This document shows positions 25,265 to 33,656 of a stretch of DNA of 64,000 nucleotides, in pieces. A program made the position numbers and the translations under genes. Location of the stretch: contig JAFKGQ010000011.1 of NCBI GenBank assembly GCA_017307755.1, forward strand, positions 248,001 to 312,000, in the 5' to 3' direction. Every line of letters begins with the position of its first letter. Position 1 is the first letter of the stretch. The notes under the pieces were generated by a model that was not told where the DNA came from, ran no database searches, and was given only the letters and a program-made list of their open reading frames with translations. Source of the DNA: Chitinophagaceae bacterium (GTDB lineage Bacteria > Bacteroidota > Bacteroidia > Chitinophagales > Chitinophagaceae).

Positions 25265-27358
25265 ATGTCTATCATTCTTGCCAAATCCGGGCCATCGCGG
25301 ACTACCCTGGTTGAACATACAGATCAGGTGATAGCAGCCTGCATACGATTCGCTACTCACCTGGGTCTGGATATATCCGTTGCCCGCTTGGGGGCCATTC
25401 TCCATGATGCCGGCAAAATACATCCTGTCTTCCAGCAATCCCTGTGGGGCGAAAAACCTAAAAAGATATTCAGACATGAAATTGCCTCATTGTTCTTTAT
25501 ATCTCTATTTCCCCGGGACATTCATGGACCGTTGATTGAAATGATCATAGGTCACCATAAATCCGTAAAGAATGATAAAGGGGAAAAAGGGATTCTTGAC
25601 CTGGTCAACACTGATGACATAGAGGATTATCATCTGGGGTGCTGGAAGCAATGGAGTGCCCTGGCATTTGACTTTCTTGCCGGCTATGAGATATCCACGC
25701 ATCCTATATCCGAAACAAAGGCGCGGCATAATTTCGGAATAGTATTGAAGTACTGCAAAAAAGCCGTTCGGAAGCAGGGTTATTCTCCCTGGAGAGGATT
25801 ACTGATGGGTGCCGATCACTATGCCTCCGCATTGGGCGATAAAACAATCCAGCAATTAAGCAGAACCTTTCAAATACCCGATTTAAGATCTTTCCACCGG
25901 CGGCATCCTTTGTATCCGTTGTCCTTGGAAAATGCTGATTCCAATAAACTTCATTCCCTGGTGGCTGCTTGCACAGGCTCCGGAAAGACGGATTTTTTGT
26001 TCCGCCGCTGTAAAGGGCGGGTATTCTATATCCTTCCTTTTCAGGCATCCATCAATGCCATGTATCGAAGGATAAAGCATTTCCTGACACCGGACAACCC
26101 TGACCTGGATATTCGCCTCTTGCATGCCGCCAGCAGGCTGGTCATCGAAAAAGGTTCAAAAAAGGATGTCGAATCAGAAGTTGCTATGCAACCGCTCTTT
26201 GGGTCCGCCATCAAAGTACTAACCCCCTATCAACTTGCCGGCATACTTCTGGGCGTTAAAGGGTATGAATCCATGTTATTAGACCTGCAAGGGTGCGATA
26301 TAATATTGGATGAGGTACATACCTATACAAAGGTTTCTCAGGCACTCGTTCTAAAGCTGGTGGAATTACTCCACCACATGCAATGCCGCATACACGTCGG
26401 CACAGCGACGATGCCGACGGCGCTATACAATCAGATAAAGAGGGTCCTTGGAGCAAATAATATATTGGAAGTTAAATTGACCAATGAACAGCTCGACTCC
26501 TACCGTCGTCATGTCGTTCATAAGATCGATGGCTGGAAAGACAGCTGGAAGATAATTTCCGGGGGCGCCCGGGAAGCGCAGAAGATCTTATTGGTATGCA
26601 ACAAAGTAAAGCATGCGCAAAAGATATATGATAAGGTCAAAAGGGATTATCCTTCTATGCCGGTCCTCTTACTGCACAATCGTTTTAGAAGGATGCATCG
26701 AAACAAAAAAGAGCAGCTATTCGGGGGAATGGATACATGTATCGTCATCTCTACGCAGGTGGTCGAGGTGAGTCTGGACATCAGTTTTGACCTCCTGATA
26801 ACGGAATGTGCTCCGCTGGATGCACTCATCCAACGGTTTGGGAGGGTCAACAGGGTGAGGACAACGGCTTCCATCCTCAAACCTGTATACGTCATTGCTC
26901 CGCCTGAAAATAAAAAAGATGCCAGGCCCTACGACCTGGACATTCTTTGCCGGACATTCTCATTGTTACCGGATGGAGGAGTATTGTGCGAACGCGGACT
27001 TCAGGAAAAGATCGACCGGGTATTTCCTACCATTGACGTCCTTGACATCAGGCAGCATATTATCCTGAAGAAAAACGGCTCACTTTCTATTGATCTGCTG
27101 ACCCACAGAGGCGAACCCTATTTGCAGCATCTTCTTGATATCGATAGTACGATTTGTATTACAGACGACGTCGTCGATGTCTATGAAAAAGCAGATTATG
27201 AAGAAAGGTTGCTGCTGGAAATACCAGTGAGATATTTCCACGTAAAGGGAAGGCAGCAGCTGCAGGCAGGTAACCACCCCTTTGTAGTCCCTAAGAATGC
27301 ATATGATCCTGACAGGGGACTGGACACTGATTATCTCAAAAAAAGACCAAATTTTTAA
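25265..27358 (+). CDS. cas3: CRISPR-associated nuclease-helicase Cas3 (HD domain fused)
   Basis: A 697-residue type I signature protein. The N-terminal HD nuclease has H18, H47-D48, K51, H71 and H97-H98, with D184 in MGADHYAS. The superfamily 2 helicase has Walker A TGSGKT (237-242), DEVH (348-351), motif III TAT (379-381), and motif VI QRFGRVNR (522-529). All catalytic residues that I can check are present, so DNA degradation should be possible. It lies in the middle of the cas operon (cas5-cas3-cas8), not at its end as in many type I-B loci. Confidence 0.95.
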   Translation: MSIILAKSGPSRTTLVEHTDQVIAACIRFATHLGLDISVARLGAILHDAGKIHPVFQQSLWGEKPKKIFRHEIASLFFISLFPRDIHGPLIEMIIGHHKSVKNDKGEKGILDLVNTDDIEDYHLGCWKQWSALAFDFLAGYEISTHPISETKARHNFGIVLKYCKKAVRKQGYSPWRGLLMGADHYASALGDKTIQQLSRTFQIPDLRSFHRRHPLYPLSLENADSNKLHSLVAACTGSGKTDFLFRRCKGRVFYILPFQASINAMYRRIKHFLTPDNPDLDIRLLHAASRLVIEKGSKKDVESEVAMQPLFGSAIKVLTPYQLAGILLGVKGYESMLLDLQGCDIILDEVHTYTKVSQALVLKLVELLHHMQCRIHVGTATMPTALYNQIKRVLGANNILEVKLTNEQLDSYRRHVVHKIDGWKDSWKIISGGAREAQKILLVCNKVKHAQKIYDKVKRDYPSMPVLLLHNRFRRMHRNKKEQLFGGMDTCIVISTQVVEVSLDISFDLLITECAPLDALIQRFGRVNRVRTTASILKPVYVIAPPENKKDARPYDLDILCRTFSLLPDGGVLCERGLQEKIDRVFPTIDVLDIRQHIILKKNGSLSIDLLTHRGEPYLQHLLDIDSTICITDDVVDVYEKADYEERLLLEIPVRYFHVKGRQQLQAGNHPFVVPKNAYDPDRGLDTDYLKKRPNF

Positions 27359-27361
27359 GCA

Positions 27362-28675
27362 ATGATCACAACCGTAGTTGGGCGAACGTTTTTAGAAGCT
27401 TATAATGCCGAATATCGCTCGCAATACAGTCCCAGGGGATTCTTCGAGAAACATTATTTCCAGCTTTTTTTCAATCACCCTAAATATATGCAATGGGTCA
27501 CCAATTCGCCGTTCGTACAAATGAAAGCCGGTCAAAAGTCTCATCTGCTCACGCCTGTAGAACGACGCGAAAAATTGGTTGGTCTGCGGGAAAAGATTGC
27601 AGCGGGCAATCCGGAAGCCAGTATTGCCATCGGTTATCCTGCTTCTGAAGAAAAGGAATACGCCAGCACATCGGGGTTGGTTTCAGACCTTATAATACCC
27701 ACCAATGAAGAAGATATTTATCTTTCCTGGATCGGCAGCGGTCTTGGATTAACCGTTGCAGGCGGTTATTCGATCTTATTCGATCATCCACGTATATTGC
27801 TCGACATTCATAAAGGCTGGGCCCATTATCGGAAATACCTGAACGATCGCACCTTAACTGCTATGAGGGGGAACCAGATCAACACCTGGAACGCGCAATG
27901 GCTGGCATATTATTACGACAAAGAGGATTACAGGAGCAATTTCAACTTTGCCAGGATCCGGCAGCGAATGTTTGAAATAAGCACGGAGAAGATCGAGGTA
28001 AAGACGCTCCCATGGTCCAGACTGTTTTTCAGAATGGCAGAACAATTCCCGGGTCGGACTATGATCGGTTATATCTATTCTCTCGGCCAGACCAATAAGA
28101 CCATTGGTTTTATACCCTTTCATTTTAAGTCTGCCAACCGCCTGGTAGAAGTATACCGAAAATTATTCGCCCCGGATATACGGATAAATGCCGCTGATTT
28201 TGAAAACCTTTTTGGCTTGCATATCCAACGGGCTTGCGAACTGGGCACCATCGGAATGCAGGCTCTGCGCCCGCAGAAGCTAAAAAAATATTTTACCGAC
28301 AACCAACCGGCATTCAAAAAACAGGAAGAAATCCCATTATATCACGTATTTAAAACCTGGTTAGTCACTATGTTATCTAAGAACAAAGAGGAGTTGCTGG
28401 ATCACACCTCCAATATCGCAAAAAAATTGATCCGCTACAGGAAAGCGTCGAATAAAACAGATAGAAAGAATCTGGTAGAAAAGGAGCTATTTGAAGCAAA
28501 GCAACAACGGGGATTTTTAGATGGGTTAACTGAGATGATAAAGACCATACATGAAGAGGACCGGTCTTTTTTTAAAACGCTTAGAGACGATGTCTATCTG
28601 ATGACACCGGAAGAATATGGATATTTTGTCGCTTTGCTCAAATTCGACTATTACTACCAGGACAGAAATGCATAA
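27362..28675 (+). CDS. cas8: Probable Cascade large subunit (Cas8-like)
   Basis: A 437-residue protein with no signature I recognise. It is assigned as Cas8 because it is the only remaining large gene in a type I effector operon, between cas3 (3-nt gap) and cas7. It is rich in aromatic and basic residues (YRSQYSPRGFFEKHYFQLFF near residue 18-37), and its C-terminal third is helical (LLDHTSNIAKKLIRYRKAS, FEAKQQRGFLDGLTEMI), in line with a helical small-subunit-like tail. No CxxC zinc finger of the Cas8b type is visible. A subtype other than I-B is possible. Confidence 0.6.
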   Translation: MITTVVGRTFLEAYNAEYRSQYSPRGFFEKHYFQLFFNHPKYMQWVTNSPFVQMKAGQKSHLLTPVERREKLVGLREKIAAGNPEASIAIGYPASEEKEYASTSGLVSDLIIPTNEEDIYLSWIGSGLGLTVAGGYSILFDHPRILLDIHKGWAHYRKYLNDRTLTAMRGNQINTWNAQWLAYYYDKEDYRSNFNFARIRQRMFEISTEKIEVKTLPWSRLFFRMAEQFPGRTMIGYIYSLGQTNKTIGFIPFHFKSANRLVEVYRKLFAPDIRINAADFENLFGLHIQRACELGTIGMQALRPQKLKKYFTDNQPAFKKQEEIPLYHVFKTWLVTMLSKNKEELLDHTSNIAKKLIRYRKASNKTDRKNLVEKELFEAKQQRGFLDGLTEMIKTIHEEDRSFFKTLRDDVYLMTPEEYGYFVALLKFDYYYQDRNA

Positions 28676-28703
28676 TATTATTTGATCATTTAAATAAAGA
28701 AAT

Positions 28704-29750
28704 ATGAACACCCTTTATGTGCGGACACTTAAAAAAGCAGATCATACAGTATTTTGTGTAGCGGACGGACAAAAATTCTATTACGACCCTATGCATGGTA
28801 ACAGGCAGCCCTATTCCAGCGGACAGCAGGTGAAACGTTCATTGATAGAATGCTTTTGCGAACATCTCGACATCCCGCCATCTCCTACCACTTTTTTATT
28901 TGACGTCTCAAAAGATAAAAAGATAGAAGAAGGTGAAGTATACGGCACCTGCGACCCGTCTTTTCCGGATCAGCTTTTCGGCGGCTGGATGAGGGCTGAC
29001 AAAGATGCAAAGACAGGGAGATCACTCAAACGCCGGAGCCCTCTGTCCATTTCTGCTATGAGGCCTTTACATCCGCGGCTTGCCAATATGAACAGTGAAG
29101 ATATAACTTTCGACCGCAGCCATATTAGCAACAGCAAGGTTATAGTGCGCGGCGAGAATGGAAAGGAGCTAAGCAAAAATGAGATTGTCGCATTGTTGGA
29201 TGGGAAAAACAGAAGCCTTCACCGGAAATGGATACCGGATAATAAAAGAGCAAGTGGCTTCTTTGTGGTGGATTTTGCCATCGACCTTAGAAGGTTGTTT
29301 TCCGTGAGCATTAACCCATTTGAACCGGAAATGAACCCGGAAACTATTGCCAGTCTGCGTAAAAAAGGATGGAAAGAGTCAAGCAATGTATTTGGACCTT
29401 GTCTGGTGGCCCCTAAAGCGCTTCGGAAGCAATGGATACAGGCTCTTGCCCAGGCGATCCTTGACTGGCGGATCACCTCCAACCAGGCCAGGACATTCAG
29501 TCTCATGGAAACGCTCGCTGTTACTATGAGCGGCAACGCGCATCAGATTGCAGCCAGTATAAGGGCCAAAAGATCCAAAGACGATCCTGGTAAAGTTGAG
29601 CCCATTATTGAAGAAGGTCTTAAAGGGGTGGATACTTTTATTACGTTGAATGCTGGCGCTTATATTCTAACTAAGGGGGAAAAGGCCAATGCGCTGGAAT
29701 TGGCGGAAAATAAATTGGTGCAGCTGCTGTCGGCTTATCCTTATGAATAA
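28704..29750 (+). CDS. cas7: Cascade backbone subunit Cas7
   Basis: A 348-residue RAMP protein. The N-terminal SGQQVKRSLIECFCEHLD segment, the loop GTCDPSFPDQLFGGWMRADK, SPLSISAMRPLHP, and the later FFVVDFAIDLRRLFSV strand are typical of the Cas7 (DevR/Csh2/Cst2) family, which polymerises along crRNA spacers. A 28-nt gap separates it from cas8. Its stop codon is at 29748-29750 and the first CRISPR repeat begins at 29758, so the array is effectively the 3' untranslated part of the cas mRNA. Confidence 0.8.
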   Translation: MNTLYVRTLKKADHTVFCVADGQKFYYDPMHGNRQPYSSGQQVKRSLIECFCEHLDIPPSPTTFLFDVSKDKKIEEGEVYGTCDPSFPDQLFGGWMRADKDAKTGRSLKRRSPLSISAMRPLHPRLANMNSEDITFDRSHISNSKVIVRGENGKELSKNEIVALLDGKNRSLHRKWIPDNKRASGFFVVDFAIDLRRLFSVSINPFEPEMNPETIASLRKKGWKESSNVFGPCLVAPKALRKQWIQALAQAILDWRITSNQARTFSLMETLAVTMSGNAHQIAASIRAKRSKDDPGKVEPIIEEGLKGVDTFITLNAGAYILTKGEKANALELAENKLVQLLSAYPYE

Positions 29751-29757
29751 TCGCAGC

Positions 29758-30629
29758 GTGAATTGGACCTGGTTGGAATTGAAAGTGCATATTCGCAATC
29801 GGCAACCATAAATAAATATTAGTGTGAATTGAACCTCACAGAATTGAAAGCCAATAACCTCTGGCCCTGTTGATTTCTCGTATGCAATGTGAATTGAACC
29901 CAAAGGAATTGAAAGATTGACTTCTATCCCCTGTTCAGGCCCTTTGTCATAGTATACATTGAGCCTTCGTGGAATTGAAAGAGAGCCGCAATGGCACCGA
30001 ACAAAGTTGTTTTCCGGCATGAATTGAACCTTTGGGAATTGAAAGATCAGGTACTCCACATTCTTATAGCCAATCACATCTTGCGTGAATTGAGCCTCGA
30101 TAGAATTGAAAGAACGATCGAACATTGGCGTACCCCACTTCATATGCCAGTATGAATTGAACCATATAGGAATTGAAACTAAGTTGGATCCCTGAAGCAA
30201 TCAGACATATCCATGGTGTGAATTGAACCTAAAGGAATTGAAAGTGCGCCTGCGGAGGAGTGATCCGGCACCTAGCATGCATGAATTGAATGGTGGAATT
30301 GAAAGCAAGACCACGACCTTGCCTGCTTCCGTACCGTAAAAGGGTGAATTGAACCATATAGGAATTGAAACATGACGACCCAATTCGGTTCTGTCGGATA
30401 GAATACGGTGTGAATTGAACTTACAGGAATTGAAAGATTGCCAATACGGCAAGCAATGCAAAGAGAACTTTAATATAAATTGAACCTCCAGGGAATTGAA
30501 AGGACATCGACGTAGACTTTGAACACGCCCGACGGGAAGTGTGAATTGAACCTAAAGGAATTGAAAGAAGAATCCTTTTATCATTGTCGCGACCACAACC
30601 AGATCAATTGACCCCAAAGGGAATCGTAT
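29758..30629 (+). CRISPR. CRISPR array with 13 variable repeats plus a degenerate end repeat
   Basis: Thirteen repeats of 25-28 nt begin at 29758, 29824, 29889, 29954, 30019, 30085, 30152, 30218, 30281, 30344, 30410, 30475 and 30541, with spacers of 36-39 nt (mostly 38). The general pattern is GTGAATTGaacc-(5-6 variable nt)-GAATTGAAAG. The 3' GAATTGAAA is invariant in all 13 and the final base is G in eleven and C in two. The first 8 nt are mostly rtgaattg. A degenerate fourteenth copy occupies about 30603-30629. The handle ATTGAAAG and cas gene content fit a type I, I-B-like system read on the plus strand. No leader is present between cas7 and the first repeat. Confidence 0.93.
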
Positions 30630-30641
30630 GGGCTTTCATCC

Positions 30642-30660
30642 CTTTAACCCTCGGTTAAAG
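30642..30660. terminator. Perfect hairpin between the CRISPR array and the thiolase gene
   Basis: CTTTAACC (30642-30649) and GGTTAAAG (30653-30660) form an 8-bp stem with a 3-nt loop across the thiolase stop codon. There is no T run on either side, so a terminator function for the convergent transcripts is only a possibility. A second pairing (AAAGGGA 30616-30622 with TCCCTTT 30639-30645) overlaps it and would be mutually exclusive. Confidence 0.4.
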
Positions 30661-31851
30661 CTTCTCATACACCACCGCGGCTCCCTGCCCTACCCCCACG
30701 CACATGGTGGCCAGAGCATAACGGACATCCCGCCGCCGCATCTCATGTAATAACGTAGTAGAAATTCGTACACCGCTACAGCCCAGTGGGTGACCGATAG
30801 CGATGGACCCTCCATTGACATTTACCTTGGAAATATCCAGTCCCAGATCGCGGATACATGCCAGCGACTGGACGGCAAAAGCCTCGTTCAGTTCCACCAG
30901 GTCCAGATCTTTTGCAGTGAGCCCCGCCCGCTGCAACGCTTTTTGGGTCGCCGGCACGGGACCGATACCCATGATGGCAGGGTCCACACCCGCCACAGCC
31001 ATACTGACGATGCGGGCCACGGGCTTTAATGCGTATTTCTTCACGGCCGTCTCACTGGCCAGCAGCATGGCCGCCGCACCATCGTTGATCCCCGCGGAAT
31101 TACCCGCCGTGACAGAGCCGTCTTTTAAAAAGGCAGGCCGGAGGGCTGCCAGCTTCTCCATGGAAGTATGACGGGGTTGCTCATCCTTTTCAAAGAATAT
31201 CTTTTCTTCCTTACCACCCAGCACTTCCACAGGCGCGATCTCCGCAGCCCATTTGCCCGCTGCCAGGGCAGCGAAGTATTTTTCCTGGGAGGCCAGACCA
31301 AACTCATCCTGTTCCACACGCCCGATCTTCCATTGATTTGCGACGTTCTCCGCCGTTTCGCCCATGGAGTAGGGATAGTATTGATCCGCCAGCTTTTTGT
31401 TGACAAAGCGCCAGCCGATGGTCGAGTCGAATATCTCTGCATTCCGATTAAAAGCATGAGAAGATTTGCCCATGACAAAAGGAGCGCGTGTCATGCTCTC
31501 CACCCCGGCGGCAATATACAGCTCGCCCTCCTCGCACATGATCGCACGGGCTGCATCCATGATGGCCTGCAGACCCGAGGCGCAGAGACGATTCACCGTA
31601 TTGCCGGCCACTGACACCGGCAAGCCCGCCAGCAAGGCCGCCATGCGGGCCACATTGCGATTGTCCTCCCCCGCCTGGTTGGCATCCCCTGCAATAAGGT
31701 CTTCGATGGCAGCAGTATCGACACCGGGATTACGGGTAAGGAGTTGTCGGACCACATGTGCCAGCATGTCGTCCGGGCGGATGGAGCTGAGGCCACCCCC
31801 ATATTTCCCGATAGGGGTCCGGATAGCGTCAATGATATAGGCTTTTGTCAT
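30655..31851 (-). CDS. Acetyl-CoA acyltransferase, 3-oxoadipyl-CoA thiolase-like
   Basis: A 398-residue thiolase. The acyl-accepting cysteine is C90 in VNRLCASG, the catalytic histidine lies in IAIGHPLGCSG, and the second cysteine in ATMCVGVGQG near residue 384. The beginning (MTKAYIIDAIRTPIGKYGGG) and ESMTRAPFVMGKSSHAF closely resemble PcaF/PaaJ-type 3-oxoadipyl-CoA thiolases, which release succinyl-CoA and acetyl-CoA in aromatic-compound degradation. No other aromatic-degradation gene is nearby, so a general beta-ketothiolase role remains possible. It converges with the CRISPR-Cas operon. Confidence 0.9.
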   Translation of the reverse strand: MTKAYIIDAIRTPIGKYGGGLSSIRPDDMLAHVVRQLLTRNPGVDTAAIEDLIAGDANQAGEDNRNVARMAALLAGLPVSVAGNTVNRLCASGLQAIMDAARAIMCEEGELYIAAGVESMTRAPFVMGKSSHAFNRNAEIFDSTIGWRFVNKKLADQYYPYSMGETAENVANQWKIGRVEQDEFGLASQEKYFAALAAGKWAAEIAPVEVLGGKEEKIFFEKDEQPRHTSMEKLAALRPAFLKDGSVTAGNSAGINDGAAAMLLASETAVKKYALKPVARIVSMAVAGVDPAIMGIGPVPATQKALQRAGLTAKDLDLVELNEAFAVQSLACIRDLGLDISKVNVNGGSIAIGHPLGCSGVRISTTLLHEMRRRDVRYALATMCVGVGQGAAVVYEKL

Positions 31852-31967
31852 AAGGGTCGCAAGTTAAGACTTTCGACATATACAGACGGAAGTAACACAC
31901 CAACGCCTGTTCCGGCATGCTCAACGCCTTGCCGGGTTCCGCTCCAGTGTAAGTCCTTCCTGCCTGT

Positions 31968-33641
31968 TTACCTGCTGAACACCGCTTCCCGCATCCGCTG
32001 CTGCAGGTCCACGGCCGCATCATACAGTTGTTTGAACTGACGGTAACTTTCGGTATTGGCAAACTCCGAAGCGAACCCCTGCCGCCTGTCCTTCTCGGTC
32101 CTGTAGAAGCTCATTTCATCCTCTTTTTTCCGTTGGAACCATTGGGTAAAATATATCCGCTGCAGATCGCTCACTTTTGTCCGGAAATCATTTGTCATCG
32201 ACCGATCCTTCCCCTTATCTACCATCACCGTATATAAATTATCACAATTGTCCAGAATACTGGAAAGGGATTCGATATAATCCTCCCGCAGATTGGCGCG
32301 TATATCCACGTCAAAGCGATCCCTCATCCACGATGCAAAATGCATCTGAATAGTGTCCGCTGATTCGCCCACCGCGCTTTCAAGGATCTCCGTATTGCTG
32401 GGGTAATGGGACACTTTCCTAAAATCCACGTCCGGCCGGTGACGATATGCATCGACGATCTTTTGCAGGAGTCTCTTTTCCTGGAAATACAGCATCAGGT
32501 GATTGGAAAAAGCATAATTGACGGCGATCCTGCATATATTTTGATCAGTAGTACTGTTAAAATCATTCCAGGTAAAACTGGCCAATAATTTCACCGTGGG
32601 TAATTGCAGGTCTTTGCTATGGGAACGCACCGCATCTTTCAGTACATCCGTCCGCCAGGTATTTCCGCCTTTCAATATATCATCCTGCCAGTAGGAAGTG
32701 GCGTACAAACATGCCAGACCTTCGTCCAGCCAGGCCGGCATGTCCCCGATGTCGGACTTGATCATCAGATGGAACAACTCATGGTTGATAGTACCGATAT
32801 GCCTGATATCGCTGATACCCATCAGACATAGATCATATGGATTGGAGTAACCCAGGCTGGACGGGGACAGCGATATATTGTGTACTTTCTTTGCAGCCTC
32901 CTGCAGCGCGGCAACATCCGGCATCATAAATATGGTGATCAGCTTTTCGGGTACAGACAGACGATAGTACGACGAATAGAAGTCTGCCGTCCTTTGGATG
33001 GCAAGGGTGGCATCACCCATATTGCCGCTCCCTGCTTCGCTGGGAGTAATGATGATCCACCTGCTGGAGCTGGTATCTATGCTGTAGCCCTTGCCCAGCA
33101 GGGAAGACCAGTACTTCCGGGCCGCCTTTCGTTGTCCTTTCTCAAAAATCCTTCCTATCATCACCTCTTCAGGCGGCAACCCGGACATATCGATAAATTG
33201 CGATTGATCCGAGCAATTATATACCATACCCATTTTTCCATGCAGGCCGGCGGAAAAGGTAAGGCTTTGGGAGGGAATGACCACAACTGTCTGCGGTGTC
33301 ATGCCTGTCACCTGGGTCGCGGGAGTTTGACAGGTGGCGATCTCTCCTACAAGGAATTCCTTATCCTTGTCCGACAGATGATAACATTGAAATATCTTGG
33401 CGAAAAGTGAATAAGCATTCTGACAGGTGCCGTTAAGACAGAGACATTTTGCTTCCAGGAAATCCAGGGTAGGAGATTTCCCATATGACACCTTATTTCT
33501 GAATCGCTGGATGCTGTCATATACCACATCGTATTTCCCCTGGTTTAGCAGACCGATAAAATATTGAACAGGCACTTTCACCTGGGAGAACCCTTTCCCG
33601 GACAGCGCCAGGAACAAGACGGCGATAAACAGGCGACGCAT
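31968..33641 (-). CDS. Secreted gluzincin-type zinc peptidase
   Basis: A 557-residue protein with a signal peptide (MRRLFIAVLFLALSGKGFSQ). The zinc-binding motif HELFH (287-291) and the downstream WLDEG (E307) fit the gluzincin HExxH...E pattern, as in peptidase MA-like proteins. The N-terminal third is helical and contains several cysteines. It starts 15 nt after the preceding membrane-protein gene, so both are probably one operon. The substrate is unknown. Confidence 0.8.
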   Translation of the reverse strand: MRRLFIAVLFLALSGKGFSQVKVPVQYFIGLLNQGKYDVVYDSIQRFRNKVSYGKSPTLDFLEAKCLCLNGTCQNAYSLFAKIFQCYHLSDKDKEFLVGEIATCQTPATQVTGMTPQTVVVIPSQSLTFSAGLHGKMGMVYNCSDQSQFIDMSGLPPEEVMIGRIFEKGQRKAARKYWSSLLGKGYSIDTSSSRWIIITPSEAGSGNMGDATLAIQRTADFYSSYYRLSVPEKLITIFMMPDVAALQEAAKKVHNISLSPSSLGYSNPYDLCLMGISDIRHIGTINHELFHLMIKSDIGDMPAWLDEGLACLYATSYWQDDILKGGNTWRTDVLKDAVRSHSKDLQLPTVKLLASFTWNDFNSTTDQNICRIAVNYAFSNHLMLYFQEKRLLQKIVDAYRHRPDVDFRKVSHYPSNTEILESAVGESADTIQMHFASWMRDRFDVDIRANLREDYIESLSSILDNCDNLYTVMVDKGKDRSMTNDFRTKVSDLQRIYFTQWFQRKKEDEMSFYRTEKDRRQGFASEFANTESYRQFKQLYDAAVDLQQRMREAVFSR

Positions 33642-33656
33642 AAAAAGTGTTTTTGA

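Noticed and set aside
29667..30461. Two long minus-strand reading frames across the CRISPR array (177 and 86 codons)
   Set aside because: They run over repeats and spacers; the repeat has few stop codons in two of its minus-strand frames, so open frames are expected. The repeated SIP/NSC-like segments are the translated repeats.
23996..30629. CRISPR-associated transposon (CAST)
   Set aside because: Cas3 is intact with HD and helicase motifs, and there are no tns-type genes nearby.
30642..30660. Claiming a proven attenuator between the array and the thiolase
   Set aside because: The hairpins are real in sequence, but there is no T tract or leader peptide, so only a weak terminator possibility was recorded.
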